Shown here in pieces: positions 10,639-18,192 of a stretch of DNA of 64,000 nt (the first letter of the stretch is position 1; each line of letters begins with the position of its first letter). Where the stretch lies: NCBI GenBank assembly GCA_003987775.1, contig RXJD01000020.1, positions 24,836 through 88,835 of the forward strand, read 5' to 3'. The DNA comes from Mycobacterium sp. GTDB taxonomy: Bacteria > Actinomycetota > Actinomycetes > Mycobacteriales > Mycobacteriaceae. A model generated the notes under the pieces. That model was not told the origin of the DNA, did no database searches, and worked only from the letters and a program-made list of their open reading frames with translations. The translations under genes and the position numbers were made by a program.

Positions 10639-10975
10639 GAAGTCTTCCCCTCACTATCCGGCCGTGATGTGCGGCCGCCTCCCCGCGGTGCAGACCAAGT
10701 TGTGACCAACGCTTCGTTGCTTTGTCGCCTCATACGTGATCTGAATCTCACCGTGCTTATAAATTAGGGGGTCAGGGGTCAATTGCGCAACCGTTCAACG
10801 GTATTTTTTGGGACGCATGTGCCATACTGTTGGTATGGTTTCGGCTCCTTGACCTTGACTTCCGGTCTTGTGACCGGGTAAGGGGCGGTGTCTGGGCGAT
10901 GGGCACCGCCCGCCGGCACGGTCCGAAGATACCCTGGAAACAGCACCCCAAACCGGAGCGTCCGGTAGCCGCCGG
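10639..10975. promoter_or_regulatory. 337-base gap between whiB4 and iunH: promoter region with hairpins
   Basis: No protein gene was found. On the minus strand the region must hold the whiB4 promoter and the iunH terminator. ACCGTT-C-AACGGT (10790-10802) is a 13-nt palindrome followed by a T run. On the plus strand CATACT (10823-10828) could be a -10. It is followed by hairpins CCGGTC-TTGT-GACCGG (10862-10877) and GGGCGGTG...CACCGCCC (10883-10911). Together these could mark a short plus-strand RNA, or the hairpins may simply terminate iunH. Confidence 0.5.
10883..10911 (-). terminator. Possible iunH terminator hairpin
   Basis: An 8-bp perfect stem (GGGCGGTG / CACCGCCC) with a 13-nt loop lies 65 bases past the iunH stop, beside a second perfect 6-bp hairpin at 10862-10877. 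There is no U tract, as is common for mycobacterial terminators. Confidence 0.4.
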
Positions 10976-11902
10976 TCAGCTCAACCGGTTGGCGAACTCT
11001 TTGACCCGATACATGAACCGCGCGAAGAATGCCTCGGAATCGACGTCAATGCCTATCTGTGCGTTCGGCTTTCCTGCGCCATTCCAGTCGGCTGAGGTCA
11101 TGCCCGGGTTGCCTGCCACCTCGACGTGCACCGTGGCGGTCCTGGTCACCACCAGCCGCGGGTCCAGCGCCACGGCCGCGGCCAGCGGATCGTGCAGATG
11201 AGCCAGGTACCCGAGGCCACGGTCCCGGTACACCTCGAAGTAGAACCGCATCGCCTCCCGGATGAACCGGATCACCGGCGACGCGGCGGGCAGACCGTCC
11301 AGCATCGGGGGCGTCATGACCACCTTGCGCGTCAGGTCCAACCCGCACACGACGGGCAGTCGTGGTTGGCCGGCCCAGGCCGCGAACACCTCGGCCGCCG
11401 CGTCCGCATCCACCCTGATGTTCCATTCCGGCGGACCTTGGCCGTCGAACACCCCACCCATGATCACCAGTCGCTGCACCAGGCTCGGCAGCGCCGGCTC
11501 CATGCGCAGGGCCAGCGCCAGGTTCGTCAAGGGCGCGGTCGCCAGCCCGACCAGCTCGCCGGGATGAGCGCGTGCCGCGCGCACCCAGGCCGTCGCGGCA
11601 TCGTGCTCGGTGAGCCGCCGATCGCTGCGCGCCAGCTCGGCATATCCCACACCGTTGGGGCCGTGGAAATCCCCGCGCCGCGGACGCTCGCCGTTCAACG
11701 GCCGGTCGGCTCCGCGGGAGACGGGGATGGCGGCGGCCCGGCACAGGTCCAGCAGGCCAAGGTTGTTCGCGCACACCTGCTCGACCGCGATATTGCCCCC
11801 GGTGGAGGCGATGCCCACCAGATCGGCGTCGCTTGCCAGCAAATAGATGAGGGCGAGGGCGTCGTCGATGCCGGTGTCGACATCGACGAACACGGCGCTC
11901 AC
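10976..11902 (-). CDS. iunH: Inosine/uridine-preferring nucleoside hydrolase
   Basis: The 308-residue product has the IU-nucleoside hydrolase signature [12 protein letters not shown], whose Asp cluster binds the catalytic Ca2+. It also has [36 protein letters not shown] (ribose contacts) and the distal [10 protein letters not shown]. The enzyme hydrolyses nucleosides to base and ribose for salvage. The frame is open to 12094, but that part lies antisense to cmaA1. GTG 11902 (protein start [11 protein letters not shown]) fits the family. TATCGT on the minus strand (11915-11910) lies 7 nt before this GTG and no Shine-Dalgarno is present, so the mRNA is probably leaderless. It diverges from cmaA1. 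Confidence 0.93.
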   Translation of the reverse strand: MSAVFVDVDTGIDDALALIYLLASDADLVGIASTGGNIAVEQVCANNLGLLDLCRAAAIPVSRGADRPLNGERPRRGDFHGPNGVGYAELARSDRRLTEHDAATAWVRAARAHPGELVGLATAPLTNLALALRMEPALPSLVQRLVIMGGVFDGQGPPEWNIRVDADAAAEVFAAWAGQPRLPVVCGLDLTRKVVMTPPMLDGLPAASPVIRFIREAMRFYFEVYRDRGLGYLAHLHDPLAAAVALDPRLVVTRTATVHVEVAGNPGMTSADWNGAGKPNAQIGIDVDSEAFFARFMYRVKEFANRLS

Positions 11903-11925
11903 CGGCGCCACGATACGCTGGGCGA
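11903..11925. promoter_or_regulatory. Compact bidirectional leaderless promoter iunH/cmaA1
   Basis: Only 23 bases separate the two start codons. ACGATACGCT holds TACGCT on plus (11914-11919, 6 nt before ATG 11926) and TATCGT on minus (11915-11910, 7 nt before GTG 11902). The two -10 hexamers overlap on the self-complementary TA at 11914-11915. Confidence 0.6.
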
Positions 11926-12789
11926 ATGCCCGATGATCTGACCCCGCATTTTGACGACGTTCAGGCGCACTACGACCTCTCCGACGACTTTTTCCGGCTG
12001 TTCCTGGACCCCACCCAGACCTACAGCTGCGCGTATTTCGAGCGCGATGACATGACGCTGGAAGAGGCGCAGATCGCCAAGATCGATCTCGCACTGGGCA
12101 AACTCGGACTGCAGCCGGGCATGACCCTGCTCGACGTCGGATGCGGCTGGGGCGCCACCATGATGCGCGCGGTGCAGCGCTATGACGTCAACGTCGTCGG
12201 CCTCACCCTGAGCAGGAACCAGGCCAATCACGTCGAGCAGCTGTTCGCGAAATCCGACAGCCCGCGCACCAAACGTGTTCTGCTGCAAGGCTGGGAGCAG
12301 TTTGACGAGCCGATCGACCGCATCGTCAGCATCGGCGCGTTCGAGCATTTCGGGCACGAGCGCTATGACGCGTTCTTCACCCTCGCGCACCGCCTGCTGC
12401 CGGATGACGGAATCATGCTGTTGCACACCATCACCGGGCTGCACCCGCTGGAGATGAAGGAACGCGGTCTGCCGCTGACGTTCGAGTTTGCCCGGTTCGT
12501 CAAATTCATTGTGACGGAGATCTTTCCGGGTGGTCGGCTGCCGTCGATACCGATGGTGCAGGAGCGGGCCACCGCGAACGGATTCACCGTCACCCGCGTG
12601 CAATCGCTGCAGCCGCACTACGCCAAGACTCTCGACATCTGGTCAGCGGCACTGGCGGCGCACAAGGACGAGGCCATCGCGCTGCAGTCCGAGGAGGTCT
12701 ACGAGCGCTACATCAAGTACCTCACCGGTTGCGCCGAGATGTTCCGCATGGGCTACATCGACGTCGACCAGTTCACCTGCGAGAAGTGA
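11926..12789 (+). CDS. cmaA1: Mycolic acid cyclopropane synthase CmaA1
   Basis: This SAM-dependent methyltransferase forms cis-cyclopropane rings at the distal double bond of mycolic acids. The 287 residues match the CmaA/PcaA family: [19 protein letters not shown] motif [16 protein letters not shown], the active-site region [15 protein letters not shown], and [19 protein letters not shown] at the end. The remembered M. tuberculosis CmaA1 sequence (Rv3392c) is nearly collinear, and the acrA1 neighbour is conserved. The start has no Shine-Dalgarno but a TACGCT -10 six bases upstream. Its stop TGA abuts the convergent acrA1 stop in the hexamer TGATCA, leaving no intergenic base. Confidence 0.96.
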   Translation: MPDDLTPHFDDVQAHYDLSDDFFRLFLDPTQTYSCAYFERDDMTLEEAQIAKIDLALGKLGLQPGMTLLDVGCGWGATMMRAVQRYDVNVVGLTLSRNQANHVEQLFAKSDSPRTKRVLLQGWEQFDEPIDRIVSIGAFEHFGHERYDAFFTLAHRLLPDDGIMLLHTITGLHPLEMKERGLPLTFEFARFVKFIVTEIFPGGRLPSIPMVQERATANGFTVTRVQSLQPHYAKTLDIWSAALAAHKDEAIALQSEEVYERYIKYLTGCAEMFRMGYIDVDQFTCEK

Positions 12790-14808
12790 TCACCAGTGCA
12801 CGCCCGGCACCAGCCGGGCCATCTGCTTGACCGGCTTGGGCACCCCCACCCGCGGGACGGCGCGCACGCCCCGGCTGGGGCGCCTGGGCCTACGGGGTTG
12901 CGGGGCAACGGCTTCGGTCGGTTTGGCGACACCGCGGGCGGCGGCGGAATCGGGATAGCCGAGGTAGAGCTGGTGCAGAATCCGGCGGGACAGCCGGGGC
13001 GCGAACTGATGTCCGGCTTCGGCGAGGGTGCCCATCGGGGTGTCGATGCGCACCGGTTTCTCCACCAGGCCGCGCACCACCATCGCGGCCGCGCGCTCGG
13101 CACTGATGGCCGGCACCGGGTTGAGCCGCTTGGACGGCGCGATCATCGGCGTCGCCACCAGTGGCATGTGGATATTGGTGAACGTGATGTGGTCGGACAG
13201 CGTCTCGGTGGACACCACGTCAGCGAACGCGTCCAGCGCCGCCTTGGTGGGCAGATACGAGCTGTACTTCGGGTTTCGTGCCTGCACGCCGGCGCTGGAG
13301 ACGTTGACGACGTGACCGAACCTGCGCTCACGCCAGTGCGGCAACAGCGCCAAGACCATCCGCACCGCACCGAAGTAGTTGACCGCCATGACGCGTTCGT
13401 AATCGTGCAGGCGGTCGGTCGAATTGACCACCGAGCGGCGGATTGAGCGACCGGCGTTGTTCACCAGATAGTCGACGTGGTCGAAGCGGCCCAGGATGTC
13501 TTTGACGGTGTGCTCCACCGACGCCGTATCGGTGATGTCGCAGGTGAACGCGTAGGCCTGCCCGCCGCCTGCGCGAATCTCCTCGACCAGCTCGTCGAGG
13601 GCTTCGCCATTGCGGGCCAGCGCGAACACGGTGGCGCCGCGCCGCGCCACGGCCAGCGCCGAGGCGCGCCCGATACCGCTGGATGCGCCGGTGATGATGA
13701 CGTGCCGGCCCACCAGTGGTCCGTTCGGGTCGTCGCGCCGGGCGCGGTCGGGGTCAAGGTGTTCAGCCCAGTACCGCCACAGCTTCGGCGCGTATGCGGC
13801 GAACTCGGGGACTGCAATCCCGGTGCCCTGCAACGCCTCCCGTGTCTTGTCACTGACGAAGGTGGGGGCCAGGTCGACCACGTCGAGAACTTCGGCGGGC
13901 ACGCCGAGCTGGGTGGCCGCCATGTTGCGCACCACTTTGGCGCGCCCGCTCACCTTCAGCACCGAGGTCGCCATCGAGCGCGGCAGCGTCCCGCGTAGCG
14001 GCGGCAGCCCGGCGGCTCGCGCGATGCCCCGGTAGATACCGCGCAGCCCGACGGTGGTGGGTGCCGTCAGGTGGAACGTCTGACCGTCTAGAGAAGCCGA
14101 GCCGTCGGCATGCATGAGTGCCACGAGCGCGTCGGCCACGTAGTCGACCGGGACAATGTTGGTGCGTCCGGTGTCCGGCAGCATCATCGGTGTGAACGAC
14201 GGCAGGACGGCCAGCTTGGCCAGCACGCCGAAGAAGTAGTAGGGCCCGTCGATTTTGTCCATCTCGCCGGTACGGGAATCGCCCACCACCACCGCCGGGC
14301 GGTAAATGCGGTGGCGCAGCCCGGGCGTGTTCCGTACCAGGGCCTCGGCCTCGAATTTCGTTCGGTGGTACGGGGTCGGCAAACTCTGGCCGACGTCGAA
14401 GTCGTCCTCGGTGTATTCGCCCCGGAAGTCACCGGCCACCGCGATAGAGGAGACGTGGTGGAACGTGGCGCCCAGCCGCTGTGCCAGGGTGACGGCCGCG
14501 CGGGTGCCCTCGACGTTCGCCGCCCGCTGTTCGGCCTCGCCGGCGGTGATGTCGTAGATGGCCGCGCAGTGCACCAGGTGGTCGACGGGTCCGAGCTCGG
14601 CGATCACCTGCTCGGGCAGATCCAGCTCCGGCAGCTCCCCGACCAGGGGTTTTGCCCGATCACCCCAGTCCAGGGCGAGACGCTCGAAGCGGCCCAGCGA
14701 CCGGCGACGGACCAACACCCAGACCTGCGCGCCGGGATCGTGGTCGAGTAGACGGGAAACGAGTCGGCGGCCAATAAACCCGGTACCGCCGGTAACGACA
14801 TACCGCAT
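12790..14808 (-). CDS. acrA1: Bifunctional multidomain fatty acyl-CoA reductase/short-chain dehydrogenase AcrA1
   Basis: The 672-residue product fuses two Rossmann modules. The first (residues 1 to about 370) is an extended SDR/thioester-reductase type with TGGTGFIG at 6-13 and the YHRTK catalytic Tyr-Lys pair. The second is a classical SDR with TGASSGIGRASALAVARRG, NNAGRSIRRS, and YSSYLPTK (YxxxK). It should reduce long-chain acyl-CoA to aldehyde and perhaps alcohol, supplying lipid or wax synthesis. The C-terminal 60 residues are basic and Pro-rich. ATG 14808 (MRYVVTGGTGF) matches homologues, and an in-frame ATG lies at 14817. lpqD lies upstream on the same strand across a palindrome. Confidence 0.93.
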   Translation of the reverse strand: MRYVVTGGTGFIGRRLVSRLLDHDPGAQVWVLVRRRSLGRFERLALDWGDRAKPLVGELPELDLPEQVIAELGPVDHLVHCAAIYDITAGEAEQRAANVEGTRAAVTLAQRLGATFHHVSSIAVAGDFRGEYTEDDFDVGQSLPTPYHRTKFEAEALVRNTPGLRHRIYRPAVVVGDSRTGEMDKIDGPYYFFGVLAKLAVLPSFTPMMLPDTGRTNIVPVDYVADALVALMHADGSASLDGQTFHLTAPTTVGLRGIYRGIARAAGLPPLRGTLPRSMATSVLKVSGRAKVVRNMAATQLGVPAEVLDVVDLAPTFVSDKTREALQGTGIAVPEFAAYAPKLWRYWAEHLDPDRARRDDPNGPLVGRHVIITGASSGIGRASALAVARRGATVFALARNGEALDELVEEIRAGGGQAYAFTCDITDTASVEHTVKDILGRFDHVDYLVNNAGRSIRRSVVNSTDRLHDYERVMAVNYFGAVRMVLALLPHWRERRFGHVVNVSSAGVQARNPKYSSYLPTKAALDAFADVVSTETLSDHITFTNIHMPLVATPMIAPSKRLNPVPAISAERAAAMVVRGLVEKPVRIDTPMGTLAEAGHQFAPRLSRRILHQLYLGYPDSAAARGVAKPTEAVAPQPRRPRRPSRGVRAVPRVGVPKPVKQMARLVPGVHW

Positions 14809-14837
14809 GCAGCCCATCGTGGCGGCATTGCGCCGCC

Positions 14838-14855
14838 CGCGTCAACCTTGACGCG
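14838..14855. promoter_or_regulatory. 18-bp perfect palindrome between lpqD and acrA1
   Basis: CGCGTCAA-CC-TTGACGCG has 8-bp arms and a 2-base centre and places a TTGAC motif on both strands. It lies 29 bases upstream of the acrA1 start and just past the lpqD stop, so it may be an operator or -35 element for acrA1, or a terminator for lpqD. Confidence 0.45.
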
Positions 14856-14858
14856 CGC

Positions 14859-15569
14859 TCAGTTGAAGCTGCGCACGCCGTCCCAGTCGACCAGCGTCCA
14901 GCCGCTGACCGGGTTGCCGCTGATCACCACGCGCCCGACATTGGGCAGCGGGTGGCTGTTGAGCAGGCTCAGCTTGGGGTTTCTGACGTTCATCAGCGTC
15001 CACACCATGATTGCCGTGCCCTGGGAGAACACCGCCGGCTTGTTGTGTCCGCTGTCGTAGATCTTGCGGACCGCGGCGCTGAACTGAGAGTTGAAGTCGC
15101 TGCCGCTCACCGAGCCCGGGATGCTGGTGTCCACGTCGCCGTCCACCCAGCGGACCGGCGCCAACATGTAGGTCGAGTTCGCCATCGACTCGGGCTTGCC
15201 GTTGTACCACCCGGCGTTGATCGACTGCAGGCCCTGCAGGACCTCGACCTGCCGGCCGACCTCGGTGGCCAGCGGCCCGGCGGTCTGCTGGTCGGCAGCC
15301 ATGGGGGAGGAGTACAAGGCGTCGAACTCGGTGTGTCCGACCTGATGGGCGAGCTGCTGAGCCTGTCCCTTGCCGTCGGCGGTGAGGCTGGGGCCGGGCA
15401 CCGCGGTGTCGATGATGCCGTCGGCGTTGGCCTGGGACTGCGCGTTGCGGATGAAGGTGAGGGTGATGCTGCGTGCCTGCGGGCTGCTGCTGCAGGCCCC
15501 CAGGATCACCGCCACGGCGGCCACAGCTACGAATTGGGAGACCTTTCGGACCAAGGTGCGCTTCGCCAT
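14859..15569 (-). CDS. lpqD: Lipoprotein LpqD, histidine-phosphatase fold without catalytic residues
   Basis: The product (236 aa) starts MAKRTLVRK, then a hydrophobic segment and lipobox LGAC with the modified Cys at residue 26, so it should be a lipoprotein on the outer face of the membrane. The rest is a phosphoglycerate-mutase/histidine-phosphatase fold. However, the RHG nucleophile motif reads RNAQ (TFIRNAQSQANADG), SSPMRA reads SSPMAA, and the distal SHG reads FSQG. The catalytic His residues and an Arg are therefore missing and phosphatase activity is unlikely. A ligand-binding role is possible but unproven. The ATG at 15569 fits the M. tuberculosis orthologue, and an in-frame start exists at 15593. 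Confidence 0.9.
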   Translation of the reverse strand: MAKRTLVRKVSQFVAVAAVAVILGACSSSPQARSITLTFIRNAQSQANADGIIDTAVPGPSLTADGKGQAQQLAHQVGHTEFDALYSSPMAADQQTAGPLATEVGRQVEVLQGLQSINAGWYNGKPESMANSTYMLAPVRWVDGDVDTSIPGSVSGSDFNSQFSAAVRKIYDSGHNKPAVFSQGTAIMVWTLMNVRNPKLSLLNSHPLPNVGRVVISGNPVSGWTLVDWDGVRSFN

Positions 15570-15662
15570 GGCGATAGCCTGCCCTGCCGACACCGTTGGT
15601 GGGAAGGGTTTGCGATGGTTACTTCACCGAAATTGCGGAATTGACATCTGGAGGAGACTCGC

Positions 15663-16532
15663 ATGGCGATTGACCCGAGTGCCGTCGGAGCGGTGACCAA
15701 GCCGCAGCTGTTCGAGTGGATCGACCGGGACACGCTGCTGTATGCGCTCGGAGTGGGAGCCGGGCTCGAGGATCTTTCCTTCACCACCGAAAACAGCCAC
15801 GACATCCCGCAGCAGGTGCTACCGACCTATGCGGTGATCTGCTGCCCGGCTTTCGGGGCCGCCGGCAAGGTGGGAACGTTCAACTGGGCCATGCTCTTAC
15901 ACGGATCGCAGACCGTCCGGCTGCACGCGCCGCTTCCGCCGGCCGGCAAGTTGTCCGTCGTCTCGGAGGTCGTCGACATCCAGGACAAGGGCGAGGGCAA
16001 GAACGCCATCCTGATGCTGCGCGGCAAAGGTACCGATCCCGACTCCGGGACGCTGGTCGCCGAGACGCTGACCACGCTCGTCATCCGCGGTGAGGGCGGC
16101 TTCGGGGGCGAGAAGGGGGAGCGGCCGGTGGCTCCGGAGTTCCCTGACCGCGAGCCCGACGTGCGTGTCGAGCTGCCCACCCGCGAGGATCAGGCGCTGA
16201 TCTACCGGTTGTCCGGCGACCGCAACCCGCTGCACAGCGATCCCTGGTTCGCCACGAACCTGGCCGGCTTCCCCAAGCCGATTCTGCACGGGCTGTGCAC
16301 CTATGGGGTCGCGGGCCGCGCGCTGGTGGCCGAGTTGGGCCAGGGCGTCGCCGCCAACATCACCTCGATCGCCGCGCGGTTCACCAAACCGGTGTTCCCC
16401 GGGGAGACGCTGTCGACCTTGATCTGGAAGACCGGGCCGGGCAAGGCGGTCTTCCGCACCGAGGCTTCCGGCGCCGAAGGTCAGGGGCCGCGACTGGTGC
16501 TCGACGACGGCGAAGTCGAGTACGTGTCATAG
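15663..16532 (+). CDS. htdY: 3-hydroxyacyl-thioester dehydratase (MaoC-like double hot-dog), HtdY type
   Basis: The 289-residue protein has an N-terminal hot-dog half and a C-terminal half carrying the hydratase-2 signature YRLSGDRNPLHSDPWFA with the catalytic Asp/His pair, then GFPKPILHGLCTYG. It should interconvert (R)-3-hydroxyacyl and trans-2-enoyl thioesters in fatty acid metabolism. The gene starts at ATG after CTGGAGGAG, a strong Shine-Dalgarno 7-8 nt upstream. It diverges from lpqD over 93 bases, matching the remembered Rv3389c/lpqD arrangement. Confidence 0.93.
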   Translation: MAIDPSAVGAVTKPQLFEWIDRDTLLYALGVGAGLEDLSFTTENSHDIPQQVLPTYAVICCPAFGAAGKVGTFNWAMLLHGSQTVRLHAPLPPAGKLSVVSEVVDIQDKGEGKNAILMLRGKGTDPDSGTLVAETLTTLVIRGEGGFGGEKGERPVAPEFPDREPDVRVELPTREDQALIYRLSGDRNPLHSDPWFATNLAGFPKPILHGLCTYGVAGRALVAELGQGVAANITSIAARFTKPVFPGETLSTLIWKTGPGKAVFRTEASGAEGQGPRLVLDDGEVEYVS

Positions 16533-16717
16533 CGGCGATCGCAAGCGCGGCGGAGCCGGGCGCAAGCGCGGTGGAGCCGGGCGCTGCGGGTCGACGCCGT
16601 CAGGGTAGCGGCGATCGCAAGCGCGGTGGAGCCGGGCGCTGCGGGTCGACGCCGTCAGGGGAGCGGCGATCGCAAGCGCGGCGGAGCCGGGCGCTGCGGG
16701 TCGGCGCCGTCGGGGCT
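16532..16717. repeat. 55-bp minisatellite, about three copies (MIRU-like)
   Basis: Units beginning GCGGCGATCGCAAGCGCGG start at 16532, 16608 and 16663. Copies two and three are full length with a 55-base period. The first is rearranged, with an internal break after 30 bases where GCAAGCGCGG restarts at 16562. It fills the gap between convergent htdY and the permease, and its first base overlaps the last base of the htdY stop codon. The third copy and part of the second encode the permease C-terminus and its stop. Confidence 0.85.
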
Positions 16718-18124
16718 GGGTTTCACCGCGCGGTAGTAGTGCAGGTAGGCGGCGGCCGGCACCACGACGAACGTCAGCACGATCAGCACGATCGAGAAGT
16801 AGTTGGCGCCGCCGTGTGGCCGCATGATCAGCGTCCGGTAGTCGAACGACACCGCGAGCGCCACCGAGATCACCACCGCCGCTACCGGTAACACCTTGTC
16901 GGTGAACGTGTTTCGTCGTACCTGTGAATGCGGGCCGGTGCGGTCGCGGGCCAGGACGATCAGGGCGATCGGGACGATGATGAACTGGATGAACCGGGCG
17001 ATCACCGCCAGCCCGGTCAGGGTCTCGCTGTCGAAGCGCAGCGCCAGCGGAAAGGCCAGCGCCAGCGCCGCGGTGATGGCGAAAGCCAGCATCGGGACGC
17101 CGAACCGGTTCTGTCGCGACAGGCGGTGGGGCAGGGTGCCGGTGTCCGCCAGCGCGGTCCACAGTCGCGGCGCACCGAACGACGCGGCCACGTTGATACC
17201 GAACATGGACACCAGCGCGCCCAGGACGACGATGCTGCGGAAGGTGTCGTTCCCGATCGCCGCGGCCAGTTTGACCGTGGCGGTGGACTGCACAATCTGG
17301 TTGGAGCCCAACAGCATTGCCACCGTGACCGCCAGCACGTAGACGGTGCCGACCGCCAGGATCGACAGCGGGATCGCCCGGGGCAGATTGCGGTCGGGTT
17401 CGTCCATCTCCTCGGCGGCGTTGGCGATCGATTCGAAGCCGGTGAAGGCATACAGCGCGGCCACGGTGGCCAGCACCACGCCCGTGAGCGTGCTCTGACC
17501 GAGTTCGACGACCCCGAACAAGGCGTAGGGCGCCGGTTGATACACACCGGGATCGTCTGCCGTGGCGTAGTTGTTCACGTGCTGCGTGGTGATCACCCAG
17601 AGACCGCCGGCGACGAAGACGCCGAGCGCGAACACCTTCCCGACGGTGGAGATGGCGTTGGCCCATTTGATCACCCGGTTGCCGAACAGGTTGATCAGCA
17701 GCAGCACGCCGATGAAGAGCAGGAACGTCAACGTCTTGACGCTGAACAAATGGGTGTCCCGGTCCCAGTGCTGTTGCGGGAAAACAACTCTGAGCAAGGT
17801 CGAAACGAACAGCGTGGCCAGTACGCCCCATGCGATGGAGGCGACTATTGCGTGCGTGACCCCGACGTAGATGCCGATCCGCTGACCGAACGCGGCCGTC
17901 GTATAGGCGTACGAGGCGCCGTTGGTCCTGACGTAGCGGGCGGCGGTGGCGAAGACGAGAGCCATGATGCCGGCGAACACGCCGGCCAGGACGTAGGCCA
18001 GCGGTGCCAGCGGGCCTGCCAGTTTGATGACCGCGCCGGGGGTCAAGAAGATGCCGGCTCCGATGACGGCGTTGATTCCGAGCATGACGATGCTCCAGAA
18101 ACCGAGCTTGCTGATCGGACACAC
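16655..18124 (-). CDS. APC-superfamily amino acid permease
   Basis: The 489-residue membrane protein has about 12 hydrophobic segments. GINAVIGAGIFLTPGAV in TM1 carries the unwound GAGIF substrate site of APC transporters. YAFTGFESIANAAEEMDEPDRNLPRAIP is the TM6-loop signature of amino acid/polyamine permeases. It should move an amino acid by proton symport or exchange, but the substrate is not evident. The last 20 residues (from about DGADPQRPAPPRLR) come from the 55-bp repeat, so copy number there would alter the cytoplasmic tail. The start is uncertain: GTG 18124 has TAGGAG next to it, with an internal ATG further in. I recall no such gene at this site in M. tuberculosis. Confidence 0.88.
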   Translation of the reverse strand: MCPISKLGFWSIVMLGINAVIGAGIFLTPGAVIKLAGPLAPLAYVLAGVFAGIMALVFATAARYVRTNGASYAYTTAAFGQRIGIYVGVTHAIVASIAWGVLATLFVSTLLRVVFPQQHWDRDTHLFSVKTLTFLLFIGVLLLINLFGNRVIKWANAISTVGKVFALGVFVAGGLWVITTQHVNNYATADDPGVYQPAPYALFGVVELGQSTLTGVVLATVAALYAFTGFESIANAAEEMDEPDRNLPRAIPLSILAVGTVYVLAVTVAMLLGSNQIVQSTATVKLAAAIGNDTFRSIVVLGALVSMFGINVAASFGAPRLWTALADTGTLPHRLSRQNRFGVPMLAFAITAALALAFPLALRFDSETLTGLAVIARFIQFIIVPIALIVLARDRTGPHSQVRRNTFTDKVLPVAAVVISVALAVSFDYRTLIMRPHGGANYFSIVLIVLTFVVVPAAAYLHYYRAVKPSPDGADPQRPAPPRLRSPLP

Positions 18125-18192
18125 TCCTAGCCGCGGTAGCCCACGCTCGACACCGGAGTGTCCAGCGTGTCACATGTGGGTGAGCGGACGGG

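Noticed and set aside
11903-12094. Longer iunH reading frame to 12094
   Set aside because: That part is antisense to the start of cmaA1 and has an Arg/Ser-rich composition. The nucleoside hydrolase begins at GTG 11902.
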